From Poronia punctata (Eukaryota; Ascomycota; Sordariomycetes; Xylariales; Xylariaceae), in contig MU401606.1 in the NCBI GenBank assembly GCA_022579005.1, positions 1 through 64,000 of the forward strand: a stretch of 64,000 nt of DNA. The letters run 5' to 3'. This document shows positions 50,501-63,190 of the stretch, piece after piece. Position numbers and translations under genes: made by a program. The notes under the pieces are model-generated. The model was not told the DNA's origin and made no database searches. It saw only the letters and a program-made list of their open reading frames with translations. Within the stretch, counting starts at the first letter, position 1. Each line of letters starts with the position of its first letter.

Positions 50501-51862
50501 TGCTTATATTAATTTAATATTTAGTTTTTATAATTATGTTAATATAGTGTTGTTTAAAGTTAAATAAGCTAAAGAAATGTATTATATAGTATTTTAAATA
50601 ATTTAATACTTAAGCTATTTTTAGTATTTTTTTATACTATTTTACTTATAGTTTAGGTTTTTTTTTACTTTTTAATATTATAGTTTTTAGCTATATACTT
50701 ATTATAGCTATATAAGCAAATCTTATGCTTAAAGCTACTAAACGTATAATAAGGTATAGTTTTAGCGCGCTTTTAATATTTATAAAAGTAACTACTTTAC
50801 TTTAGCTTTTTTAAAAAAATAAGCTACCTTATTTATAAAATAAGCACTTTAAAATTATAAGATTTTTTAAAAAAGTATTATTAAAAACTATGCTTATAAT
50901 TACTATTTTAATAAAGCTTTTTTATTGCTTATAACTTATTTAGCTATAACTTTATAGTTTTAATTAATATAAAGCTTAATATTGCTAACTTTTTTTCTCA
51001 TTATACTATATTTGCTAAAGTATAGCTAAAGTTGCTATACTATATTTTTAAATATATAATAACTAGTATAATTATAGTTTAAAAATACTATAAATTTAGT
51101 TTTATTAGCAAGCTTTATATTAAATAGGTTATAATAGTTTAAATAGCTATTATATAGCTTACCTTTTTTAGGCTTTAGTTTACTTAAGCTTTTATTAGCT
51201 TAAACTAGTATAATAAAGCTATTTTATTTGCTATTTTTAAATAATTTAATAATTTTGCTATAATTATTTTTAAAATTACTTTTTTTAAAACGTTTAGCTA
51301 GTAACTAATTAGCAGGGCTATTAAAATTCTTTTTATTATTTTTTATAAAGTAAGGTTAGTTTATTTTACTACTTTTTTTAAGCTAGCGTTTTTTTATAAA
51401 CTGCTAAAGCTTATTATAAAATAGCTTTTTTTTAATTATAATATTTTTACTTTTTTTAGTATAGTTATTAGCATAATTATTAATGCAGTTATTATGCTTA
51501 AAGTTACTTTTTTATAAGTACTAGCTATTATTATTCAATTTTTTTAGCTACTTTTTAAAAAGTATTTATTTATTTACTTTTATTACTAATTATAGTCTTA
51601 GTAAGTCTAGCTTATAAAGCTACTTTTTTTAGTTTATTTTTTTAATATAATAAATAGCTTATTTATTATATTTTAAATTAAAAATAATAGCTTTTATAAA
51701 GCTAAATAGCTTAGTATTGCTACTATATATGCTAGTACTAGCAGTGTTGCTATTATATTTGCTTTTTATATATACTACTATTTTAGCATATTAAATTATA
51801 TATTTAATAACTTTTTTATTATTTAAGCTTTAAGCTTTTACTTTTATATATACTTAAATCTT
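47591..51862. repeat. AT-rich RIP-mutated repeat left of element 4
   Basis: More than 4 kb of AT-converted DNA with no open frame over 60 codons. The segment at about 50383-50620 is homologous, in the same orientation, to 209-480, so this block and the first block share a repeat family. On the minus strand near 51470 the codons read NYANN, which could be a mutated YADD-type motif of a LINE, but the context is too damaged to be sure. Confidence 0.55.
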
Positions 51863-52063
51863 TAGCTATAAGACTATATATAAAGAAAAATATATAGGTA
51901 CTTACTGTGTACTTATAAAAACTATAGCTTAAAGCAGTTTTAAAGGCAATCTTTTTTTTTTTAAGTAATAGTTTATATATAAAACACTACTTTAAAAATT
52001 ATAATAATTATACTTAATTAATTGCTTAAGTATTAAAGCTATATATTAAATTTTACTTTAATA
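51863..52063 (+). repeat. 5' LTR of element 4
   Basis: This 201-bp copy is more mutated on its right side than the 3' copy: TTACTTTAATA here against CTACTTTAACA at the 3' end. Confidence 0.8.
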
Positions 52064-55000
52064 ATTTTATTACTTTTTTTATAGTTACTTATAACTAAAA
52101 AAAATGTTTTACTTTTATTTAAGTGCTAAAGAAAATAATAAAAAATTATTTTCTATTTAAGTTTAAAATACTAATAATTTATATTAAGTTTAAAAGAATG
52201 CTTAGAATTTTTGTTAAAAATAAGAATTGCATTATTAAGCAATAAAAAATAAGATTTAATAACTTAAAAACCTTTTAAAAAAGAATTAAAAAACTAAACT
52301 AAAATAAGAGCTATAAGCAATACTTATAAATTATAAACTTTAACTTATAATAAGCTATAATATTAATTTGCTACTAATTAATAAAATTATGCTTTATAAT
52401 AATTAATTTACTTATAAAATAAGTATAAACTAAAAGCAAAGCTTTAATAAAGCTATTTAAAATATTAAAAAAGTAGATTTTAGTAAAATTATAAAGTTTA
52501 CTTATTTAAAGTTAAATATAAACTTTATATATTTTTAATAAGTTAAATAAAAAAAAATAAGATTAACTTATTAATTAAATACTTAAAAATTATAAACAAA
52601 TTAACAAAAAATATTGTATACTTAATATTAAATAAAATAAAAATATAAAAATGCATTTTAATTTAAACTTGCTACTATTTTAAACTAAAAACAAGTTTAA
52701 CTTATTAATAATTAAGATTACTTTTTATTATAAACTAAAACATTAATTTATTAATTTAGTATATTAAAAGCGTTTATATAAAACTAACTTAAAAATTGTA
52801 ATTAAAAATTATAAAAAAATTTATAATTATTTAATTATTAACTTAAACTATTAAAAAGTTAATATATAAAATAATTAAATAAGAATTAAACTTAATTATA
52901 TTAGCAAAAATTAACTAATTTGCTAAAAAAATAATAACTAACTATTATAGTAATAAATTGCTATAAAAAAAAGTTAATATAGTTAATATAGTAGTAAAAA
53001 GATAAAAATTAATAGATTATAATAAAAAAAAAACCTACTTTTAAAACTTTTTTAAAATTTTAATAAAGACTATATAATTTAAAGTTAAATTAAAATTAAA
53101 GATTTAATTCTAGTTAAAAAAGTAATTTTTTTAATAATTAAAAATAAAGAAAAAAAAATATTTATTTAAAAATTAAGATATAAGAAAACAAAATTAACGT
53201 AAAAAAAAACTAAAATTAAATTAAATTCTACTTAATTTTAATTAAAATTTAAACTTTACTTTAAAAAAGATTTAATGCTATGCTTATAAAAAAATAGGCA
53301 TTATGTAAATAAATGTTTAAATTGTTAAAAAGATAAAAATAAAAAAAAGATTTAAAAAATAACCTTTAATAAAAAAATAAAGGAAAAAGAAAAGCTATAA
53401 GTAAATAAATTAATATTTTTTATTTTAAAAAAACCTTAATTTAATTAAAAAAACTATAAGGCAGCTTAGTTAAAAGCTAAGTAACTAAGCTGCTAAATTA
53501 ACGCGTATTTTTACTTACTTTATAATAGTTTTATACTTTATATACTATTTTTTTTATTAATAAAATTAAATAAAAAAATTTAAATATATACTAATTTAAA
53601 TTTTTGTGCTAAATATAATTATATTAGTTATTTATTTATAATTAAGTATAAACTTTAACTTGCTTTAATAAAAATACTTAAATTATAAAATATATTATAA
53701 GGTTTATTAAAAATATATAAAGCATATTAAGTACTATTTAAATTAAAAAATTATAAAAAATAAAAATAAATAATTAAATAACTATATATTGCAGTTTTAA
53801 AAAATAATTAATTAAAAAAAAGCTTTTTATTACTATTTTAATTAACTTTAAGTTTTAAAAAAATTATATTAAATTTAGCTAAAAATTAATAATATTTTAA
53901 ACTTAAAAAATTAAATTATTATATAGTAAATTTTTACTAATTTGCTAAAAAATGCAAAAAAAAAGTTTATTACTAAGTAATTTTTTAAGTTTTAAAACTA
54001 ATACCTTTAAATATTTAAAAATTAAAATTAAAAAAAAATTAATCTAGTTTTGCGCCTATTTTAAAAGGTCTTTAAAACTTATTTAAGTTTTTTAATATTA
54101 ACAATACTAACTTACTTCTTTATACTAATAAAGAAAATTTATTAATTAACTTATAAAAAAATATAGTTATTTTTTATTATTTAATTTACTTTTTAGCTTA
54201 TAATAAGTTATAAATATTAAAAACATAAATAGCTAACATATTAAAAAATAAAAAAATATAAAAATTAAAAAGCTTAACAAAAGCACTTATTTTTTTTGTA
54301 CTAAAAAAAAACAGAACTTTAAAACTATATATTAACTATAAAGGTTTTAATAAGGTTTTAAAAAAAAATTAATATACTTTTTTACTTATTTTAAAGTTAT
54401 TAAATAAAGTATTTAATATAAAAATATTTTTAAAAATTAATTTAAAAAATATATATTATTAAATATATATAAAAAAAAGAAAAGAATAAAAAACTGCATT
54501 TTAAATAAGATATAAGCATTATAGATTTTTTATAATACTAATAAGTTTATTAAATATTTTTGCTACTTTTTAAAATTATATATAAAAAGCACTTAAAAAA
54601 GTGCTTAATACTTATTATATAGCATATTTAAATAATATACTTATTTTTTTAAAAAATATAAAATTATATAAAAAACATATTTAAACTATTATTAAAAAGC
54701 TGCAAAAAGCAAACTTATATGCTAAAGCGTTTAAATATTAATTTTACTAAAAAAATTAAAATTTTTAAAATATATAATTTTAAATAAAAGTATTAAAATA
54801 AATTTTATAAAAATTAAAACTATTTTTAAATAGCTTATTTTAAAAACTTGTAAGTAAATATAATAGTTTTTAAAGTTTTGTAACTTTTATTAACGCTTTA
54901 TTAAAAGATTTTTTTATATTTTAAAGCCTTTATATTAAATAATAAGTAGTACTAAAAAAAAAGTAAAAAATAGCTAAATAACTTTTAATATTTATTAGCA

Positions 55001-58000
55001 AAAAGCTTTTAAATAATTAAAAAAAGCTTTTATTAAAACTATACTTTTAATTTATTTTAATTTTAAAAAGCTAATAAAAATAAAAACTAATATATTTAAA
55101 GTTGCACTTATAAAAACACTTTTGTAGTATAATAATTAAAGTTAATAAAAACTTATTTTATTTTATTTTTAAAAGTTTAATAAACTAAAATTAAAGTATA
55201 GTATATTTAATTAAAAAATGCTTATAATTATTGCTTATTTTAAGCATTAATAGCATTATTTATAAAGTAATGTAATACTTATTAAAATATTATTTAATTA
55301 TAATAACTTTTAGTTATTTATAAAAATAGCTAAACTAAATAGTTAGCAAGCTAAATAATATTTATTTTTAGCACTTTATAACTTTATAATAAAATATAAA
55401 GAAAGCAAGCAAAATAAAGCTAATTTTTTTTTATAAAAGCTTAATTACTTTAGTAATGTATATATTAATAATAACTTGCTTTTTATAATTAAAAAGAAAT
55501 TAGTAGTAGCTAATATTACTATTTAAAAAAAATAGCCTTATATATTAGCAAATTGCTTATGCGTAATTAAATTAAATAAGATTTAATTTATTATTATATA
55601 ATTAATATTTTAAAAAATAGCTAAAAACGCATTAGCTAAAAAAAATATATAAACAAATAAGCTATTTTAATTTTTATAAAAATTAATTTAATAAGTATAA
55701 AAATAAAATCTTAAAAGTAAAAATATTTATAAACAAATTTAAGCTAAAAAAAATATAAAAAAACTATAAAATATATAATATAATTTAGTATATTTTTAAA
55801 ATTAAGTATATATTTTATTTAAAAAATTAGTTTATTTTTAATTAATTTAACTTTATTATAATAATTTAATTATAAGTTATTTTAAAGTATTATAAATAAT
55901 TAATTTAATAAAATAAAAATTTTATTAAAAAGATATAAAAAAAATATTTAAAAATATATTAATTTATACTAAATTTGCTTAAAATTTAAAACAAAACATT
56001 ACTAACTATATAGTAAATTAAATAATTTACTTATACTAATAAAACCTATAAAAAAATTATTAATAAATTTTATTATAAGTTTTTTATTTATAATTTATAA
56101 AAGTTAACTAGTTAATATTATTTTTATTATAGTTAATAAATTTACTAAATTAGCTTTATTATTTTTATTAATAATAATATAATAGTATTAAAATTAGCAT
56201 TACTATTTTATACTAAAATAAAATATAAATATAATTTACTACTAAAAATTATTTTAAACAAAAAACTAATATTTATAAGTAAATTTTAATTAAAATTGTG
56301 TTTTTATACTAAAGTTTAACTATGCTATTTAGTTATATTTTACTTTTAAACTAATAGTTAAATAAAAAAAATTAACTAAATAATTAAAACCTACCTTTAT
56401 TGCTTTATAAATAAGCAAAAAACAAATTAAGCATAATTGCTACTTTAAGCTTATTTTATAATAAATTTATTTATTAACAAAACTACTAAAATTTTACTTT
56501 TTAAAATATTATATAAATATTTATTAAAATTTAAAAGATTTATTAAAACAAATATTTTAAAAAAAATACTTATAATAAATAAAAAAATTAAAAAACTAAA
56601 TAAGATTTAAAATATATTAAAAAATTAATAGCAAATTATTAACAAAAATTATATAAAATATTATAATAACAAATATAAACTAATAATTTTTAATATTAAT
56701 AATTTAGTTATTTTATTAACAAAAAATTTAAATTTAAAAAATAAAAAACTTTATTTTAAATATATAAAACTATTTTAAGTTTTAAGCAAAATAAGTTTAT
56801 AAGCATATTGCTTTAACTTTTTATATAAATACTACTATATTTATAATGTATTTTTAATTTAGCTATTAAAACCTTGTAATTTAAAATTATACTAAAATAT
56901 TTTATTACTAAAATTAAAAAAAAAAAATTATAAAGTTAAAAATATAATAAAATAAAAACAATTTAATAGCAAAACTTATTATAAAGTAAAATAAAAAAAT
57001 TAGCTATATAAATATAACTAATAAGTATACTATAAAAACATTTATATATTTAAAGTACTTTAAGATTTTAAAAAAAAACAATTATTTAAAGTAGTAGTAA
57101 AATATATATAAATTATATATAAAGTTATATTTTATTACTAGTTTTTCTATTTTATATTACTAAACTATATATTTAAAATAAAAAGTTAATTTTAACATTT
57201 TATAATTATTTACTTTTAACTTATATAAAATTAATTTTAAAAAGTAAAAAAGCTAAAACTTTATAAAATAATGCTAAAATTAAGTTAAATTTTTTTTAGT
57301 TAAAAATAAAAATATTATTATTTTCTTATAACTAAATAATCTTATTTTAAGTTTTTGCTTTATATTTAGCAGTAATTAATCTTTTTAATTTTTTAATAAA
57401 TAAATAAACTATTAAAAACTAAGCTAAGTATTTTATTTTTATAAGTTAAAAATAAAGCTAAGTAGCTTATATATATTAATAATATAAAGCTAAGCTTTAA
57501 ATTAGTTAAAAATAAGTTTAAAAGCTATATAAATTAAAATATTTATAGCGTTTGCTGCTAATTATTTAACTAAGCTTTAAAACAATATTTTTATTTAAAA
57601 ATAATATTAGTTATAAAAAATAGCATTTTTTTTATTTAAACTTTTTTTACTAATAAAATTAAATGCAAATTAATAAGTGCTTACTATTTAACTAAATATA
57701 GTATATAAGCAAAATTGTACGCTAGCAATTTTAATATAAAAAAATACTAAACCTTTTTAAGTATTAGCGCTAGTTATATTTATAATAACAAAGCTAGTAA
57801 AATTATTTAAATTCTTTTAAGCTAGTATAAATGTAGCTTTAAACTATTTTAAAAGTTTAAATAAACAAACTATATTAAATTATAATATTTTAAAAAGCTA
57901 AAAAAAAAAAGAAAATATTAAAAATAATAAATTAAGTATAAAAAAAAGCTAAAATAACTTATTAGCTTATAAGTATTATAAAACTTTTAATAGCTTTTAT

Positions 58001-58664
58001 ATAAAAAAGCACTTAAGTTAAAATAAGCATATTTAACTACTAAAAGTATACTTAAAGCTAGTTAAAAAGTATAAATTATATATTTAAAACAAAAGTAATA
58101 AGCATTTATAATAAAAATAATTTTTAATACTTAATATTAGCTAAAATTTTTATTATAAGCTTTAGTTTTTTGCTTTTAAAAGCAATAATAATATTTAAGC
58201 ATAAGTAATGCATTTATATTTTTATTTCTATTTTTATTATTTTTTTTAGCTGCTTTAGCTTTTTTAGCACTAGTAACTACGTTTAAAACTTTAAGCGCAG
58301 CTAAACTTTTTTTAGCAACAAATTTAGGTTTACTAAATAAAAAACTAAAAGCTAACAATATAATAATAATTTAAATGTAAAAATTAAATAAATAAAAAGC
58401 AAAATAATAAAAAAAAGCTAACAAAAAGTTAAAATATTAAAAACTTAAACAATTAAAAATTATTATACAAAAAAAAAGTATAGAAAATATACTTAGGCTA
58501 TAAATACAAATTAATAAAGCAACAAATTTAAATTATTATAAAAACTAAATTAATATATAGTACATTTTAATTTTATAAATTAAAAGCTAATTAAAATGTA
58601 AAACCTAGTTATATAATTATTTTAAGTACAAAATACTTATAAATAAGTATAATAAAAAAGAGAA
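52064..58664 (+). pseudogene. gag-pol remnant of LTR element 4
   Basis: At 54622-54660 the plus strand reads AYLNNILIFLKN, an RT YxDD box with both Asp changed to Asn. Then near 54699-54740 comes KLQKANLYAKAFKY, a typical next RT block of fungal gypsy elements. Around 55180-55250, LKYSIFN, stop, KMLIIIAYFKH is an RNase H remnant. Compared with the other elements, the stretches between stops are somewhat longer around RT. No functional product is possible. Confidence 0.78.
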
Positions 58665-58865
58665 TAATTATAAAACTATATATAAAAAAAATATATAAGT
58701 ACTTACTATATACTTATAAAAACTATAGCTTAAAGCAGTCTTAAAAGCAATCTTTTTCTTTTTTAAATAATAGTCTATATATAAAACACTACCTTAAATA
58801 TTACAATAGTTGTACTTAACTAATTGCTTAAGTATTAAAGCTGTATATTAAATTCTACTTTAACA
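58665..58865 (+). repeat. 3' LTR of element 4
   Basis: 201 bp, equal to the 5' copy, preceded by a purine run. It keeps more C than the 5' LTR, for example CACTACCTTAAATATTACAA. Confidence 0.8.
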
Positions 58866-60620
58866 AAAGAGCACTTAGTTATATATAAATAGGCTTAGGC
58901 TCTACTGCAAGTAAAACCCCTTACAAGGTAAGGTATATATATAATTTATATAGGAATTTTATAAAACTAATAAAATTGCACGCTTATAACCTAGCCTTGC
59001 TAACCTAAGCCCTTTTTTATTTACTTTTTTATTTACCCTTTTATTTAACTTTTTTTTAATAGTTAGTATAACTTTTTTAGGCTATAATTATAGCTATGCA
59101 ATAGTTAAGCATTTCTCTTACCAGCTTTTTTAGCTATAGCTTTAAAATAGCCTTTTAAGCCTTTTTTACTTATTTATATAACTAGCTATATAATAGCTTT
59201 TTAATAAGCTTATAATAGTTTAATATATGCTTTTTTATTTAATTTTATATTATTTTAATAAAGTTAAAGTTAAATAAATAAAAAGGCTAACTTATTACTT
59301 TAACACTATATTTAGTTAAGTTTATTTAAGTAAACCTAGCTTAGTAGCTTAAAGTACTATTTTATATTAAGGTTAACTATATACTAGTATTATAGTAAGT
59401 AAGCTAAATCTAGCTATTAATAATAAAAATAATTTGTTTTTAATAACTAACTTTTTTAATAGTACTTTATTTTTTTAAAACACTTTTAAACCTTTTATAA
59501 AGCTTAAAAAATAAGCTTAAAATATTTAACCTTGCTTTTTTTAGTATTTTTTAAGTATATAATTATTATAATATTTTTTTTAAGCTAGCAAGTAACTTAA
59601 AGCTTTATATAATAACTACTAATAACTTATATTTTGTTTAACTAAAAGATTTTAGCTTATTAGTTATAAGTTTAGTTTTTATATTTTTTAGCTTATTTTA
59701 ATTGCTTTTATTTAGTTACTTTTAAAAGGGGCAGCTTTAACTAGGCTATATAGCACTAGTAACTAAGCTAGCAAAGCGTATTTTAAATAATATATAGCTT
59801 AAATTTGCTATTAAATAAAGTATTTACTAGCTTAAACTATAATATAAAGCAGTTAAACTTTAAAGCAATAATAAATTTTAAAAGCTTAGCTTTTTTTATA
59901 AAGCTAAGTTTAAAGCAGCAGCTATAATAGCAGCTAGCTATTTTAAAAGGGTTTAAAGCCTTTTAAATTTGCTTTTTTAAAAAACTAGTATTTTTATAAA
60001 TTTAAGCTATAAACTAGCTACTATTAATATATAACGTTTAAACATAGTTCTTTTTAGCTTTAGTTAAATATTTTGTACTTATATTAGCAAGTAAAGTAGC
60101 AAGTAAAGTAGCAAGTAGGTATAGTTAAATTAACTACTTTATAGGCCGTCTAATTAGCTAGTAAGTAAATAAATTAGCTAGCTAGCAAATAAGTAAGTAA
60201 ATTAGTATTAAAAAAAGTAAATAAGTAAGTAAGTAAATTATCTTTATAAATAAAAAAAAAGTAAATAAGTAAGTAAGTAAATTTACCTTTATAAATAAAA
60301 AAAAGTAAGTAAGTAAATAAGTAAATTTACCTTTATAAATAAAAAAAAGTAAGTAAATAAGTAAGTAAGTAAGTAAATTACCTTTATAAATAAGAAAAAG
60401 TAAGTAAGTAAATAAGTAAATAAATTTACTTTTAAAAATAAGAAAAAGTAAGTATATAAGTAAGTAAGTAAATTTACTTTTTTAAAAGTAAAATAGCTAT
60501 AATATAGTTAGTTAAGTTAAAATATAATTAAGTTAAAATATAGTTAAGCTAAAATAAGCTTTAAAGCTTATAGCTAGTTAGGCTAAAAGGTATATATACT
60601 TTTATTATAAAGTAAGGAAA
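58866..60620. repeat. AT-rich RIP-mutated sequence right of element 4, including a minisatellite
   Basis: AT-rich with islands of less mutated DNA near 58866-59000 (AGGCTTAGGCTCTACTGCAA) and 59930. No open frame. The right part is the GTAA-type tandem array. The edge near 60620-60700 passes into normal DNA with AGGGATTTTCCCTCCCCGC and TTTTTTGCGTAACTTAC, which may mark a transposon end. Confidence 0.5.
60083..60480. repeat. GTAA-based minisatellite with roughly 60-bp higher-order units
   Basis: Runs of AAGTAAGTAAGTAAAT alternate with ATTTACCTTTATAAATAA and AAAAAAAAGTAAG, repeated about five to six times between 60190 and 60480. The left part (60083-60120) is a different short repeat, AGCAAGTAA. 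The array shows both short 4-bp slippage and a longer repeating unit. It has no coding role. Confidence 0.8.
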
Positions 60621-61708
60621 AACTATACCTAATTTAGTAGGGATTTTCCCTCCCCGCTTATTTAGTGACCTAACAAGGTGCCCTTTTTTGCGTAACTTAC
60701 TATATAGTTAGTTAGTTACCTTTAAAAACAATATTTTAAGGTTTGCAATTAACTATATCTTAGCAACTAAAATAGCAATACTAAAAAAACATATAAGGCA
60801 ATAAAATAACTATGGAAATAAAGCTATTTTAAAAGAAAAAAAAAGAAAAAAAGCAGTATAAGTAAAGGTAAGGTAGGTAGGTACTTAAGGTTAGGTTAAG
60901 AGAGGGGGGAGGTAGTAGGTGCTCTAGCAAAGGTTGGGTAATGCCCTTTAGCAAAGGTTAGGGGTATTAGTACGTACCAAATAATAACCGACTGTAAGTT
61001 TATTGTCATTGTCTATATTAGGTATAGTAGTTTTAGGGACATGCGTTATGCCGGATGTGGCTAGATTACTGAGTTGGATAGTAAAATCTATGAGTTGAAA
61101 ATCTGCGGTGGATTGAGGTCGTATGTACATTCTCGAGCTACAAGGTATCACGAGAGCATTTACTTGCATCTCAGAAAGAGCGATGAGAATTTCCCATCCT
61201 CCGACTTCACAAATCAAGCTCAAGCTTGGCAGCACAACAATCACGCGTTGATATACTCGTACTCTTATGTACTTCGCCCATCTAATTCTACCAGATCGTC
61301 GGAAGGGTGTCGTCTCAGCAATACTATGTAAATACGGCGGAAACTAATTTACTACTAGGTATTGTACTAAGTTGGGCCCGGGTATCTACATGTAGGAAAT
61401 ATGTTACGTGTATGGTTACGCTGCAATCAATGGCACGATGACGCCCTCTGCAAGGGACTCAAATACACAGTACGATAGGGATCTTTTTTTTCACCGCCTA
61501 AATTTCAGCTTCATCCATCAAAGGCGGCAATTGTACACACAATCACACTCCTCTATTCTTCCTCTATTTGACTTAATTGGTTGGAGGTCTAGCGTCTTAT
61601 CCGGCGTAGTTCATTACCTAGGGTTTTCTTTCGGCCAGTTGGCTTTTTCTTCTTCAATTTATTCGACCGTCGGAACGTCCTCGAAACAACCCTTGCTCAC
61701 ATAATACA
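60621..61708. other. Upstream region of ERG27
   Basis: Composition returns to normal from about 60870. A G-rich/TAGGTA stretch lies at 60870-60930. No separate gene was found. Pyrimidine-rich runs near 61493 and 61624-61655 probably belong to the ERG27 promoter or leader; no specific sterol-response element (the TCGTATA core) was found immediately upstream. Confidence 0.5.
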
Positions 61709-63190
61709 ATGACGTCGCCCCCTTGGGCCGGAGCTTCAAATGACGACCTCTATACTGTTCTTATAACAGGCGCTAACAGGTATGTCGTTATCCGGGGAAG
61801 ATACTGTACAGGTTTAGAAAAAGAAGAATAAAAATCACTGACGAGACATGTATGCAGTGGTGTTGGCCTGGGAATTGGCCAACGGATAATAGACGAATTC
61901 CTTTACTCGCGCCCTCCCTCGAGCCATCTAATATTAATACCAACTACTCGGTCGAAGAATAAATCCTGCGAAACCGTCCTATCCCTACGCAGACACCTGG
62001 AAAAGACTGCCAATACGTCTGAGAGAATAAAATCGCGTGCTGGGGCTAATTATGATCCCCAGACCGTGATTGCGAGGGTCCACGTCCTGAGTGTTCAGGT
62101 CGACCTGTGCGATCTCCGGTCAATTCACGCCGTCGCTGACCAACTGATCAATGGTAAAGTCACCGACCCGACAGACGTTATACCCGAAGTGAGCATACCT
62201 CGCCTTGATGCTGTCCTCTTCAACGCTGGCCTGGGGGGCTGGGAAGGTCTCGACTGGCTGAAATTTGGCCGCCAATTCCTGCGTCGAGGGCTCATCCAGT
62301 CTACTACTTTCCCTTCGTTCAAGAAAGCATTGCCCGCAGCGGTCCTAGACACGCAGAAATTACTCAGCGGCGAGGAGCCCAAATCCGGCCCGCCTCCCAA
62401 GCTCGCTGAGGTGTTCTGCGCCAACACATTTGGCCATTATGTCCTAGCACACGAGCTGTTACCGCTCCTGAGCCGCGCCAATGCCAGCGAGACTCCGGGT
62501 CGGGTGGTATGGACGAGCAGCATCGACGCTGGGCACGAACATCTTGATTTCGACGACTTCCAAGCCACGAAATACATGGCGCCTTACGAGAGCAGCAAGC
62601 GCATTACCGACCTCCTCTCCCTGACAGCGGACCTACCGAGCGTTCAAGATGTATCTGCTCCGTATTTTACCTCTCCCTCGACGGCCGATAAGCCGATAAG
62701 ACCGCGCTTCTACCTTTCGCATCCGGGCATCGTGTGCACGCCCATGTTCCCACTGAACTGGTTCCTCTTCTTTTGGTACTGGGTCGTCATGTATATCACC
62801 CGCGTTTGCGGCTCGCCCTGGCACACCGTCTCCGTGTACGCCGGCGCCTGCGCGACCTCGTGGCTCGCGCTGGCCGATCAGACCGAGTTGGACGCCCTGG
62901 ACGCCCAGCACATCAAATGGGGATCGAGTGCCTCGCGCACCGGCCATACAGCGCCGAAAAAGTCCGAGGTCGATGGCTGGGGCTGGGAGGGACGTATCGA
63001 GGATGAAGAGGCAATCAAGAGAGACGACGCGACCGGCCACTTGCGCAAGTCGAAGGGCCGCAAGTATGACGCTACCACCTTGACCGAGGAACAGAGGGCA
63101 CGGTTTGAGAATGATGGGCGTCGTTGCTGGACAGAGCTTGAAAAGCTCAGGACTGCGTGGGAGGCGGCGCTTGGTCGAAAGAAGACGTAG
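61709..63190 (+). CDS. ERG27: 3-keto-steroid reductase Erg27 (sterol C-4 demethylation)
   Basis: Two exons (61709-61779 and 61858-63190) give 467 residues; the yeast enzyme has 347, and filamentous fungal forms are longer. It is a short-chain dehydrogenase/reductase: cofactor motif TGANSGVGLG at 20-29, NAG at 146-148, catalytic Ser near 245 (VVWTSS), and Y267-x3-K271 in APYESSK. Family-typical stretches are the start PPWAGASNDDLYTVLITGA, LFNAGLGGWEGLDW, FCANTFGHYVLAHELLPLL, YLSHPGIVCTPMFPL and WGSS. A hydrophobic segment (WFLFFWYWVVMYI) fits ER-membrane association. Known role: NADPH reduction of the 3-keto sterol intermediate in ergosterol synthesis, in complex with Erg25, Erg26 and Erg28; it is the target of the fungicide fenhexamid. 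The intron has GTATGT and CTGAC signals. It converges on the minus-strand gene at 63699. Confidence 0.92.

Larger units (their letters stand above)
51863..58865 (+). mobile_element. LTR element 4: RIP-inactivated Ty3/gypsy-type retrotransposon
   Basis: Two 201-bp direct repeats (51863-52063 and 58665-58865) enclose about 6.6 kb. They share the spared strings GTACTTACT, CTTATAAAAACTATAGCTTA, AAGCAGT and TTAATTGCTTAAGTATTAAA (TTAACT... in the 3' copy). A purine run AAAAAAGAGAA lies just before the 3' LTR, and both LTRs start TA (from TG) and end in ATA or ACA. The interior has RT and RNase H remnants on the plus strand. The 5-bp flanks (ATCTT and AAAGA) do not match, unlike elements 1 and 3. 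Confidence 0.85.

Noticed and set aside
58176..58358. 60-codon minus-strand frame with KKAKAAKKNNKNRNKN tail in element 4
   Set aside because: Inside the degraded interior of an LTR element, opposite to its coding strand, low complexity.
60083..60480. CRISPR-like alternation of repeats and spacers
   Set aside because: The units are low-complexity GTAA slippage repeats with no constant direct repeat or unique spacers, in a fungal nuclear context.
62066..62068. GTG at 62066 as an alternative ERG27 start
   Set aside because: The upstream exon supplies the TGANSGVGLG cofactor motif with good intron signals; starting here would remove it.
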